A stretch of 64,000 nucleotides of DNA from JAFAXA01 sp963777325 (GTDB taxonomy: Bacteria; Pseudomonadota; Alphaproteobacteria; Acetobacterales; Acetobacteraceae), in the NCBI GenBank assembly GCA_963777325.1, contig CAVZQE010000006.1, forward strand, positions 86,850 through 150,849, written 5' to 3'. Made by a program: the position numbers and the translations under genes. Positions 43,612-51,624 of this stretch are shown piece by piece (within the stretch, counting starts at the first letter, position 1; each line of letters begins with the position of its first letter). The notes below the pieces were generated by a model. The model was given only the letters and a program-made list of their open reading frames with translations, searched no databases and was not told the origin of the DNA.

Positions 43612-44886
43612 ATGGCCGGCCTGTATAAGAGCGAGTTCGAGAACCCGGTGATCCGCTGGGTCGATACCCGCATGCCGATCTTCACAATGATGCAGAAGGA
43701 GTACGGGGCGTTTCCGACGCCCCGCAACTTCAACTATTTCTGGAACTTCGGCGCGCTGGCGCTGGTCAACCTGGTCATCATGATCGCGACCGGCATCTTT
43801 CTCGCGATGAACTACACCCCGAACACCGTGCTCGCCTTCGACAGCGTGCAGCGCATCATGCGCGACGTGAATTTCGGCTGGATGCTCCGCTACATCCACC
43901 AGAATGGCGCCTCGATGTTTTTCATCGTGACGTACATCCACATCTTCCGGGGCTTCTATTACGGCTCGTACAAATACCCGCGCGAGCTGCTATGGATGAT
44001 CGGCGTCGTCATCCTGCTGCTGATGATGGCGACCGCCTTCATGGGCTACGTGCTGCCCTGGGGGCAGATGTCCTATTGGGGCGCCACCGTCATCACCAAC
44101 CTGTTCTCCGCGATCCCGGTCGTCGGCGAGGGGATCGTCACGTGGCTCTGGGGCGGCTTTTCCGTCGACAACCCGACGCTGAACCGCTTCTACAGCCTGC
44201 ACTATCTGCTGCCGTTCGTGCTGTTCGGCGTGGTGTTCCTGCACGTGGTCGCGCTGCACATCACGGGCTCGAACAACCCGCTCGGCATCGACGTCAAGGG
44301 ACCGCAGGACACGCTGCCGTTCCATCCCTACTACACGATCAAGGATAGCGTCGGGCTCTGCGTCTATCTGATCGTGTTCGCGGTTCTCGTGTTCTTCGTG
44401 CCGAACCTGCTCGGCGATCCGAACAACTTCATCCCGGCGAACCCGCTGCAGACGCCCGCCGACATCGTGCCGGAATGGTACTTCCTGCCGTTTTACGCCA
44501 TCCTGCGTTCGGTGCCGAACAAGCTCGGCGGCGTCACGCTCATGTTCTCGTCCATCCTGGTTCTGTTCGTGCTGCCCTGGCTCGACACGAGTCCGGTGCG
44601 GAGCGCCCGGTTCCGCCCCCTCTACCGGCCGTTCATCTTCGTGCTGGTGGCAAGCCTGATCGTTCTCGGCATGGTCGGCGCGCACAAGCCCGAAGGCATC
44701 TGGGTCGTGCTCGGCCGCGTCTGCACCGCCTACTACTTCCTGCACTTCCTGGTGATCCTGCCGGTGCTCGGCACTCTGGAAAAGCCCTTGCCGCTGCCCG
44801 ACAGCATCAGCCGCCCCGTGCTCGGCGGCGGCGGCGGCGGACCGATGCCCTCCGGGGCCGCCGCCAAACCGATGGAGAAGAGCTGA
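43612..44886 (+). CDS. petB: Cytochrome b subunit of the bc1 complex
   Basis: This is an intact membrane protein of 424 residues with eight helices. Heme-ligand histidines are in LRYIHQNGASMFFIVTYIHI and in FYSLHYLLPFVLFGVVFLHV with VALHITGSNNP. The quinol-oxidation motif is PEWYFLPFYAILRSVP. The C-terminus after the last helix is Gly/Pro-rich. It sits between the Rieske and cytochrome c1 genes; the TGA overlaps the petC start (TGATG). Confidence 0.98.
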   Translation: MAGLYKSEFENPVIRWVDTRMPIFTMMQKEYGAFPTPRNFNYFWNFGALALVNLVIMIATGIFLAMNYTPNTVLAFDSVQRIMRDVNFGWMLRYIHQNGASMFFIVTYIHIFRGFYYGSYKYPRELLWMIGVVILLLMMATAFMGYVLPWGQMSYWGATVITNLFSAIPVVGEGIVTWLWGGFSVDNPTLNRFYSLHYLLPFVLFGVVFLHVVALHITGSNNPLGIDVKGPQDTLPFHPYYTIKDSVGLCVYLIVFAVLVFFVPNLLGDPNNFIPANPLQTPADIVPEWYFLPFYAILRSVPNKLGGVTLMFSSILVLFVLPWLDTSPVRSARFRPLYRPFIFVLVASLIVLGMVGAHKPEGIWVVLGRVCTAYYFLHFLVILPVLGTLEKPLPLPDSISRPVLGGGGGGPMPSGAAAKPMEKS

Positions 44887-45659
44887 TGCGCCCGATCATG
44901 CGCGCGACCGTCGCGGCCGCAATCCTCGGCCTCGGCATTTCGGGTGAACCGCCCGGTGCGTCCGCCCAGGAGGAGGTTCCGCCACCAAAGCAGATCTGGA
45001 GCTTCGGCGGACTATTCGGCGCCTACGATCTCGCGGCGGCGCAGCGCGGGTTTCAGATCTATTCCGAGGTCTGTTCCAACTGCCACTCGATGAAGCTGAT
45101 GTACTACCGGAATCTCTCCGGCATCGGGTTGAACCCGGCCCAGATCAAGGCCGTCGCCGCCGCCGTGCAGGTTCCGAGCGGCCTGAACGATCAGGGCGAG
45201 CCGATCGAGGCGCCGGCCACTCCGGCGAGCCATTTCCGCTCGCCGTTCGCAAACGATCTCGCGGCGCGCGCGGCCAATAACGGCGCGCTGCCGCCGGATT
45301 TGTCGCTGATCGTCAACGCACGCGAAGGCGGCCCGAACTACGTCTACGGCATCCTCACCGGCTATGCGCAGGCGCCCGCCGACTTCAAGCTGCAGGAGGG
45401 AATGAACTACAACGAGTATTTCCCCGGCCACCAGATCGCGATGCCGCAGCCGCTGCAAGACGGCCAGATCACCTATACGGACGGCACGCCGAACTCGCTC
45501 AGCCAGGAGGCGCATGACGTCGTGACCTTCCTGACTTGGGCCGCCAATCCGGAGCTTGTGCAGCGCAAGCAGATCGGGATTCGCGCAGTACTGTTCCTGA
45601 CCTTGATGGCGGGACTGACATATGCCGTGAAGCGCAAAATCTGGGCGGACCTTCACTGA
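44886..45659 (+). CDS. petC: Cytochrome c1 subunit of the bc1 complex
   Basis: This is an intact protein of 257 residues. It has a signal peptide ending near GASA (residue 27), and heme c is attached at CSNCH (Cys63, Cys66, His67). The Met ligand region is NEYFPGHQIAMPQPL. A C-terminal membrane anchor, AVLFLTLMAGLTYAV, is followed by a basic tail. It is the third gene of the petABC operon. Confidence 0.97.
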   Translation: MRPIMRATVAAAILGLGISGEPPGASAQEEVPPPKQIWSFGGLFGAYDLAAAQRGFQIYSEVCSNCHSMKLMYYRNLSGIGLNPAQIKAVAAAVQVPSGLNDQGEPIEAPATPASHFRSPFANDLAARAANNGALPPDLSLIVNAREGGPNYVYGILTGYAQAPADFKLQEGMNYNEYFPGHQIAMPQPLQDGQITYTDGTPNSLSQEAHDVVTFLTWAANPELVQRKQIGIRAVLFLTLMAGLTYAVKRKIWADLH

Positions 45660-45697
45660 GCGGGCACCCGCCCGCGCGGCCGGAGCACATCCGGCCC

Positions 45698-46564
45698 GTG
45701 ATCGGCATCATCGGCGGCTCCGGCCTCTACGACGTCGAAGGGCTGGAGGATAAGGTCTGGCGCCAGGTGGAGACGCCCTGGGGCATGCCATCCGATGCCC
45801 TGCTGTTCGGCACGCTCGCAGGCGTGCCCTGCGTGTTCCTGCCCCGGCATGGGCGCGGCCATCCGATCTCGCCCACGCATCTGAACTATCGGGCGAATAT
45901 CGACGCGCTGAAGCGGTCCGGCGTCACGGACGTGATCTCGCTCTCCGCGGTCGGCAGCCTCCGGGAAGAGCTGCCGCCCGGCCATTTCGTCATCGTCGAC
46001 CAGTTCATCGACCGCAGCTTCGCGCGCGAAAAGAGCTTCTTCGGCGAAGGCGTGGTCGCGCACGTCTCGATGGCGCATCCGGTCTGCCCCCGGCTAGGCG
46101 ACGCGCTCCTGCAATCGGCGGAACAACTCGGTCTGCCGGTGACGCGCGGCGGCACCTATCTCGTCATGGAAGGCCCGCAATTCTCGACCAAGGCCGAGAG
46201 CGAGCTGTACCGGAGCTGGGGCTGCTCGGTGATCGGCATGACCAACATGCCGGAGGCGAAGCTCGCCCGCGAGGCCGAGCTTTGCTACGCGACCGTCGCG
46301 ATGGTGACGGACTACGATTGCTGGCATCCGGACCACGACCACGTCACCGTCGAGGCGGTCGTGCGCGCCCTGCTCGACAACGCGGACAGGGGGCGCGATC
46401 TGCTGCGGACCGTCGTGCCGCGCATCGGGGCGCCCCGCGGCGCCTGTCCCGCGGGATGCGACCGCGCGCTCGACAACGCGATCGTCACGGCCACGCATAT
46501 GCGCGACCCGGATCTTGCGGCGAAGCTCGACGCGGTGGCCGGGCGGGTGCTGCGGGCCGCCTGA
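45698..46564 (+). CDS. mtnP: S-methyl-5'-thioadenosine phosphorylase
   Basis: This enzyme splits methylthioadenosine into adenine and methylthioribose-1-phosphate in methionine salvage. It is an intact protein of 288 residues, with IGIIGGSGLYDVEGLEDKV, the phosphate-site FLPRHGRGHPISPTHLNYRA and GGTYLVMEGPQFSTKAESEL, and GMTNMPEAKLAREAELCYA. The GTG start 45698 matches the family N-terminus; upstream in-frame codons would run into petC. It may be co-transcribed with petC. Confidence 0.95.
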   Translation: MIGIIGGSGLYDVEGLEDKVWRQVETPWGMPSDALLFGTLAGVPCVFLPRHGRGHPISPTHLNYRANIDALKRSGVTDVISLSAVGSLREELPPGHFVIVDQFIDRSFAREKSFFGEGVVAHVSMAHPVCPRLGDALLQSAEQLGLPVTRGGTYLVMEGPQFSTKAESELYRSWGCSVIGMTNMPEAKLAREAELCYATVAMVTDYDCWHPDHDHVTVEAVVRALLDNADRGRDLLRTVVPRIGAPRGACPAGCDRALDNAIVTATHMRDPDLAAKLDAVAGRVLRAA

Positions 46565-46585
46565 CCTTCCGCCCGGCCGCCCGCT

Positions 46586-46744
46586 CTAGATGCGGCCCAT
46601 CACCAGCAGCACGATGACGATCAGCAGCAGCAGGCCCAGCCCGCCGGACGGGAAGTAGCCCCAGCCGGCGCTGTAGCCCCAGGTCGGCAACGCACCCAGC
46701 ACCAGCAGAATGAGAATGATCAGGAGTACCGCGCCCCAGCCCAT
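46586..46744 (-). CDS. DUF3309 small membrane protein
   Basis: This protein of 52 residues reads MGWGAVLLIILILLVLGALP, then TWGYSAGWGYFPSGGLGLLL and LIVIVLLVMGRI. The two hydrophobic segments around a W-G-Y/PSGG centre are the DUF3309 pattern. The family is widespread in alphaproteobacteria and its function is unknown. The start is ATG 46744. It lies downstream of the AI-2E-type permease gene. Confidence 0.9.
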   Translation of the reverse strand: MGWGAVLLIILILLVLGALPTWGYSAGWGYFPSGGLGLLLLIVIVLLVMGRI

Positions 46745-46747
46745 GAC

Positions 46748-46813
46748 CTAACCCTTCCGGATGTCAAACGATGCCGGTGGAACGCGAGCGTCGCGTGCCG
46801 GTTTGTCGCTCAT
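46748..46813 (-). CDS. Possible 21-residue leader-like ORF
   Basis: A very short frame, starting MSDKPARDARVPP, begins with an ATGA overlap on the stop of the AI-2E-type permease and ends three bases before the DUF3309 start. The spacing suggests translational coupling rather than a functional peptide. There is no family evidence. Confidence 0.25.
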   Translation of the reverse strand: MSDKPARDARVPPASFDIRKG

Positions 46814-47919
46814 ATTGCATCCGGTTCGTTGTCGGCGGCGATCGAGTCCGGACCGTCGGTCCACTCGCGCCACAACAGGATCAACGCCGCCATGATGGCC
46901 GGCCCGAGGAACAGGCCGAGCAGGCCCCAGGTCTCGACGCCGCCCAATATGCCGAGCAGCACCCACAGGAACGGCAAGCGCGTGGAGCCGCCGATCAGCA
47001 CCGGGCGGACGAAATGGTCGGCGACGAAGACAACGGCCATGCCAAAAGCGACGAGGCCGATCGCCTTGGCGGCCGAGGCCTGCACCAGCACGATCAGCGC
47101 CGCGACTACGAAGACCAGCGGCGCGCCCATGGGGATCATGGCGGCGACGGCAGTCAGCGCTCCGAGCAGCGTCGGGTGCGGCACGCCGAGAACAGCATAG
47201 GCGATCCCGAGCAGGACACCCTCGCCGATGCCGACCAGCACGAGGCCGTCCACCGTGCCATGCACCGAGGCGACGATCTGCAATCCGACCCGTTCGCCGC
47301 GCGGCCCGAAGGTCCAGTAACTGGCGCGGCGAAGCTGCTCCGTCAGGCGCCGCCCATCGCGGAACAGGAAGAACAAGGTGAGAATGGTGAACCCGAACAA
47401 GATCACGCGATGCAGGAGCTGAACGCCGACATGCTGGCCGAACGCCAGCACCTCGCCTTGATGCAGCCGCTTCACCAGCTCGTGCGCGTCGTCGGGTTCG
47501 GCCAGGTTCTCCTGCCACCATCCGCCGACGTAGTCGGCGCCGACGGGCAGATGCCGCACCCAATCCGGCACCGGCATGCCCGTGCGCTGCACGCTGTCCA
47601 CCAGCTGGAACAGGCTGCGCGCCTCGTGGCCGAGCTGCATGCCGACCAGCGCCAGAGGAACGATGAAGACGAGCGCGACCGCGAGGGTGAAACATCCCGG
47701 CAGCAGGATGTTGTGCTTGCCCGGCGGCCAGCGGTTCTGGGCCCGCTGGTAGGACGGCCAGATCGCGATCGCGAAAACCGCGGCCCAGGCCAGCGCCGGC
47801 AGGAAGCTGTGCAGCGTGAAGATCGCCGCGCCCGCGAGCGCGAGGCCAAGCACGCCGCGGGCGACGTGCTGCGCCCGAGTCGTGTCGCTCGACACCCTCG
47901 GCCGGGCCACCGCGAACAC
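46810..47919 (-). CDS. AI-2E family (PerM-like) transporter
   Basis: This is an intact protein of 369 residues with about eight membrane helices, for example GLALAGAAIFTLHSFLPALA and NILLPGCFTLAVALVFIVPL. The conserved C-terminal part is LGVPHPTLLGALTAVAAMIP and STRLPFLWVLLGILGGVETW. Members are linked to export of small molecules; few are proven AI-2 carriers. GTG 47919, four bases after the upstream gene, is the chosen start; GTG 47910 is also possible. Confidence 0.88.
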   Translation of the reverse strand: MFAVARPRVSSDTTRAQHVARGVLGLALAGAAIFTLHSFLPALAWAAVFAIAIWPSYQRAQNRWPPGKHNILLPGCFTLAVALVFIVPLALVGMQLGHEARSLFQLVDSVQRTGMPVPDWVRHLPVGADYVGGWWQENLAEPDDAHELVKRLHQGEVLAFGQHVGVQLLHRVILFGFTILTLFFLFRDGRRLTEQLRRASYWTFGPRGERVGLQIVASVHGTVDGLVLVGIGEGVLLGIAYAVLGVPHPTLLGALTAVAAMIPMGAPLVFVVAALIVLVQASAAKAIGLVAFGMAVVFVADHFVRPVLIGGSTRLPFLWVLLGILGGVETWGLLGLFLGPAIMAALILLWREWTDGPDSIAADNEPDAI

Positions 47920-47923
47920 CGCC

Positions 47924-48607
47924 TCAGCCCGCCCGCGAGGCGGCGGGCAGATGCCGCCCGAAGAACGCGAGCGTGCGGGCCTGCGCGGTTTCGAAATCGG
48001 CCGGGCTGAAGCTCGCCCGGTCCTCGCATCCGAACCCGTGCTGCGCCTCCGGATAGACCCAGATCTCGGCTTCCGGCTGCGCCGCCCGGATCGCATCCAC
48101 GTCCGAGAGCGGGATGCCGCGATCCCGCCCGCCAAAATGCATCTGCACCGGGCAGTTCGGCCGCTCTGCCCTGGTCCCGGCGATGCCGCCGCCGTACCAG
48201 CAGGAACTGGCGGCGAACAGGCAGCTGCGCGTCGCACCCCACCATGCGAGGGTGCCGCCGAAGCAATAGCCGACGATGCCGACCGGCCTGCCGCCGAGCG
48301 AAGCCGCCGCCGCCGCTATGTCCCGCATCGTCCCCGTATCGTCGAGCCTGGCCCGGAGCGCCCTACCGCGCTCAATGCCGGCGGAATCGTAGCCGAATTC
48401 GACGTCTCGCTCGACCCGGTCGAACAGCGCCGGCGCGACCGCCGCATACCCTTCGGCCGCTAACGCCTCGCAGACATGGCGCATGTGCCGGTTCACGCCG
48501 AAAATCTCCTGCACCACGACCAGCCCGGCTGCAGCATCTAGGGAACCGGCCCGACAAGCCGAAAGAACATGCCCGTCTTCCGCGGTCAGGCGTACGGTTT
48601 CAGGCAT
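47924..48607 (-). CDS. Dienelactone hydrolase family protein
   Basis: This is an intact alpha/beta hydrolase of 227 residues. The nucleophile is Cys in GIVGYCFGGTLAW, the Asp is in HFGGRDRGIPLSDV and the His is in YPEAQHGFGCEDR, the classical dienelactone hydrolase triad. The N-terminus contains GLVVVQEIFGVNRHM. It forms an operon with the AI-2E-type permease, five bases downstream. It may act on carboxymethylenebutenolide or another ester. Confidence 0.92.
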   Translation of the reverse strand: MPETVRLTAEDGHVLSACRAGSLDAAAGLVVVQEIFGVNRHMRHVCEALAAEGYAAVAPALFDRVERDVEFGYDSAGIERGRALRARLDDTGTMRDIAAAAASLGGRPVGIVGYCFGGTLAWWGATRSCLFAASSCWYGGGIAGTRAERPNCPVQMHFGGRDRGIPLSDVDAIRAAQPEAEIWVYPEAQHGFGCEDRASFSPADFETAQARTLAFFGRHLPAASRAG

Positions 48608-48684
48608 CGCTCATGGGCTCCCCTTGCGCGGGCAAAGGATGGCGACTAGCGGGACGCCGTCAACCCGAGATGTTCCGCCCGGCG

Positions 48685-50316
48685 CTAGTGGCCGCCCGCC
48701 GGCGCTCCCTTGCCCGCGACGCCCTTACTGAACAGCAGGGTCAAGGGGACGATGCAGAACGAGGCGATGGCGCACCACAGGAACACGTCGAGATAGGCGA
48801 GGATCGCCGCCTGGGTCTCGAGCGTGTGGTTCATCAGCCCGAGCGCGAGGCTCTCCGCTTGCCGGACGGACCGGCCCATCCCCTCCAGCATCGATCGATA
48901 GCGGGCCAGCAGATCGACATAACTCGGATTGAACGGGTTGAGATGCTCGGAAAGGTAAGCACGATGTACCTGCGTCTGCTCCGCGACCATCGCGGTCGAG
49001 AGCGAAATGCCGACCGATCCCGAGATGTTGCGGAACATGGTGTAAAGCGCGCTCGCGTCCGAGTTCAGTTCGCGCGGCAGGGTCGAGTAGGCGATCGTGC
49101 TGTTCGGCACGAACAAAAAGGCGAGCCCCGCCGTCTGCGCGCCGCGCATGAGAGCGAGGGTGAGGAAATCGACCTGCGGCGTCAGCGTGTGCGCGTAGAG
49201 CAGGGCGCAGCCGAGCACGAAGAAGCCAAAGCCGATGATGTAGCGCGTCTGAATGTTCGGCAGTGCGATCTTGCTGACGAACGGGATCAGGAAGATGATG
49301 AATAGCGCGCCGGGCGACAACACGAGGCCGGCCCAGAGTGCCGTGTAGCCGAGACGCTGTTGCGCGAGCTGCGGGATCAGCACGGCGCTGGAATAGAGAA
49401 TGGCGCCGATCCCGAAGATCACCACCGACCCGACCGCGAAATTGCGGTCCCCGAGCGCCCGCAGGTTGACCACGGGCTTGTCCGTATAAAGCAGCCACGC
49501 CGTGGCGCCGACGATGCCGACCGCAGCCAAGAGGCCGAACATCGTAATCACGGGCGAGCCGAACCAGTCCAGATCCTCGCCGCGATCCAGCATCACTTCC
49601 AGGCTGCCGAGGCCGATCGCGATCAGGCCGAGGCCGATATAGTCGATGCTCCAATCCCCTTCCTCGTGCTCGCGCTTGACCCAGGGCGGATCCTCGACCA
49701 GCGCCCCGACCGCGAAGAACGCCGCGATGCCGACGGGCACATTGATGAAGAACACCCAGCGCCAGGAGTAGCTGTCGGTGATCCAGCCGCCGAGCGTCGG
49801 ACCGATCACGGGCGCGACGATGGTTGCGACCGCGACGACGGAGAACGCCTTGCCGCGCTGCGACGGCTCGAACGTGTCGAGGATGATCGATTGCTGGTTC
49901 GGCTGTAATCCGCCGCCGAAGAAGCCCTGCAGCAAACGGAAGATGATCAACTCGCCGAGGCTGCTCGCGATCCCGCATAGCAGCGAGCAGAGGGTGAACA
50001 TGGCGATGCAGGTCATGAAATAGCGCTTGCGGCCGAACACCCGCCCAAGCCAACCCGAGATCGGCAGCACGATGCCGTTGGCGACGAGATACGACGTGAG
50101 CGTCCAGGTGGCTTCGTCGTAGGTCGCCGAGACGGTGCCCGCGATGTGCGGCAGCGACACGTTGACGATCGTCGTGTCGAGAACCTCCATGAACGCGGCC
50201 GACGTGACGACGACCGCGATCAGCCAGGGATTGGCGGCCGGCCGCCAGTTATCGTCGTGCTCCCGTTGCGACGATTTCTGGCCCGGCTGATCCCGGTCGG
50301 CGGCCGTCGCGCTCAT
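48685..50316 (-). CDS. emrB: DHA2-family MFS drug efflux permease (EmrB-like)
   Basis: This is an intact protein of 543 residues with 14 membrane helices. MFS motifs are FMEVLDTTIVNVSLPHIAG in helix 1, SGWLGRVFGRKRYF between helices 2 and 3, FRLLQGFFGGGLQPNQQ, and PVIGPTLGGWITDSYSWRWV in helix 5. EmrB-type pumps work with a periplasmic adaptor and an outer-membrane channel. The ATG overlaps the stop of the adaptor gene as ATGA. The drug or substrate range is unknown. Confidence 0.95.
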   Translation of the reverse strand: MSATAADRDQPGQKSSQREHDDNWRPAANPWLIAVVVTSAAFMEVLDTTIVNVSLPHIAGTVSATYDEATWTLTSYLVANGIVLPISGWLGRVFGRKRYFMTCIAMFTLCSLLCGIASSLGELIIFRLLQGFFGGGLQPNQQSIILDTFEPSQRGKAFSVVAVATIVAPVIGPTLGGWITDSYSWRWVFFINVPVGIAAFFAVGALVEDPPWVKREHEEGDWSIDYIGLGLIAIGLGSLEVMLDRGEDLDWFGSPVITMFGLLAAVGIVGATAWLLYTDKPVVNLRALGDRNFAVGSVVIFGIGAILYSSAVLIPQLAQQRLGYTALWAGLVLSPGALFIIFLIPFVSKIALPNIQTRYIIGFGFFVLGCALLYAHTLTPQVDFLTLALMRGAQTAGLAFLFVPNSTIAYSTLPRELNSDASALYTMFRNISGSVGISLSTAMVAEQTQVHRAYLSEHLNPFNPSYVDLLARYRSMLEGMGRSVRQAESLALGLMNHTLETQAAILAYLDVFLWCAIASFCIVPLTLLFSKGVAGKGAPAGGH

Positions 50317-51533
50317 TTCACCGTCACTGTCGGCTCGACCGAGATGCCGAGCGGCAGCGGCCGGTTCTGATCGAGGCCGCTGTCGATGTCGATCTTGACC
50401 GGCACGCGCTGCACGATCTTGACGAAGTTGCCGGTCGCGTTCTCGGCCGGAAAGGCGCTGAACCTCGAGCCCGAGCCGAGCTGGATGCTGTCCACATGCC
50501 CCTTGAGCTTGAGATCGGGATAGGCGTCCACCGCGATGTCCACCTTCTGCCCCGGCCGCATGCGATCCAGCTGGGTCTCCTTGAAGTTCGCCGTCACCCA
50601 GACTTCGGGCGTCACGAGCGAGAACAGGCTTTGGCCGCTCTGCACCAGATTGCCGAGTTCGACGTTGCGCCTGGTGATCCAGCCATCCTGCGGCGCCACC
50701 ACCTTTGTCCAGGCCAGGTTGAGGTTGGCCTGGTCGAGCTGCGCCTGCGCCTCTTTCTCCATGCCGACGAGCTGGCCGACCCGCGATTCCGTCTCGCCGA
50801 TATTCGGCTGCACGGGCATCGCCTGCTCCACCTCGGCCTCGGCCTCGGCCACCTGCGCCTGCGCCGATTTCAACGCGGCGGTGGAGGCGTCCACCTCCTG
50901 CTGCGTCGTCGCGCCCTTCGGCAGGCCGTGCTGGCGGTTGTAGTCGGTCTGGGCCTTGAACAAGCTTGCCTGGGCCGATTGCAGCTGCGCCTTCGCCCGC
51001 TCGAGCTGGGCCGGGAAGTTCTTTTGCGCAACTTCGGAGGCGAAGCGCGCGCCTTCCAGCTGGCCGTGGATGCTGAGCAGATTGCCTTGCGCCCGGTCGC
51101 GGGCGGCAATGAAGTCGCGCGGATCGATCTCGACCAGCACGTCGCCCTTGTGGACGAACTCGTTGTCGTTGACGTTCAGCGAGGTCACGTAGCCGGAGAC
51201 GTGGGGTGCGATCGTGACCGCGCGGCCGTCGGTGAAGGCGTCGTCGGTCGTCACTTCGTTGCGTGTCAGGAACCAATACAGGACGCCGCCGATCACCACC
51301 GCGATCACGGCCGCGATGACGGCCATCCTGATCCAGGGAGAGCGCTTCTTTTTCTGGTCCGGAGCCTTCCCCTTCTTTTCGTCCGGCGCCTCTCCCCGCT
51401 GCTTGCCGTCCGGCTTGGATGGCGGCTCCTGCTCCTCGTCCTCCTGCAGCCCCTCGGTCTCGCGCGCGTCGCCGTCGCCATCGCTCTGGCGATCCTCGCG
51501 GCTGCGCTGCGTGGTCCCTTCCCGGTCTGCCAT
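50313..51533 (-). CDS. emrA: EmrA/HlyD-like membrane fusion protein
   Basis: This is an intact protein of 406 residues. It has a long charged cytoplasmic tail (1-65, rich in Lys/Glu/Gln), one membrane helix (MAVIAAVIAVVIGGVLYWFL), a lipoyl-like strand VTIAPHVSGYVTSLNVNDNE, two long coiled-coil helices (residues about 130-250) and the barrel SGQSLFSLVTPEVWVTANFK. The start is ATG 51533, with AGGTGG upstream. It forms the emrAB pair with the downstream permease. The charged tail is longer than usual. Confidence 0.95.
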   Translation of the reverse strand: MADREGTTQRSREDRQSDGDGDARETEGLQEDEEQEPPSKPDGKQRGEAPDEKKGKAPDQKKKRSPWIRMAVIAAVIAVVIGGVLYWFLTRNEVTTDDAFTDGRAVTIAPHVSGYVTSLNVNDNEFVHKGDVLVEIDPRDFIAARDRAQGNLLSIHGQLEGARFASEVAQKNFPAQLERAKAQLQSAQASLFKAQTDYNRQHGLPKGATTQQEVDASTAALKSAQAQVAEAEAEVEQAMPVQPNIGETESRVGQLVGMEKEAQAQLDQANLNLAWTKVVAPQDGWITRRNVELGNLVQSGQSLFSLVTPEVWVTANFKETQLDRMRPGQKVDIAVDAYPDLKLKGHVDSIQLGSGSRFSAFPAENATGNFVKIVQRVPVKIDIDSGLDQNRPLPLGISVEPTVTVK

Positions 51534-51550
51534 TTACCCACCTCTCTCGC

Positions 51551-51567
51551 CCGACCGAACCGGTCGG
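51551..51567. promoter_or_regulatory. TetR-like operator upstream of emrA
   Basis: A perfect inverted repeat, CCGACC-GAACC-GGTCGG, lies 18 bases before the emrA start. GACCGGTCGG-type sites are typical of TetR-family repressors that control emrAB-like pumps. No TetR gene is in the window, so the regulator would be encoded elsewhere. Confidence 0.55.
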
Positions 51568-51624
51568 TCAGCGTTATGCGCGCGACCTGTGCCGTAAGGG
51601 AAGCCGTGAGCGTTCACGTAATCT

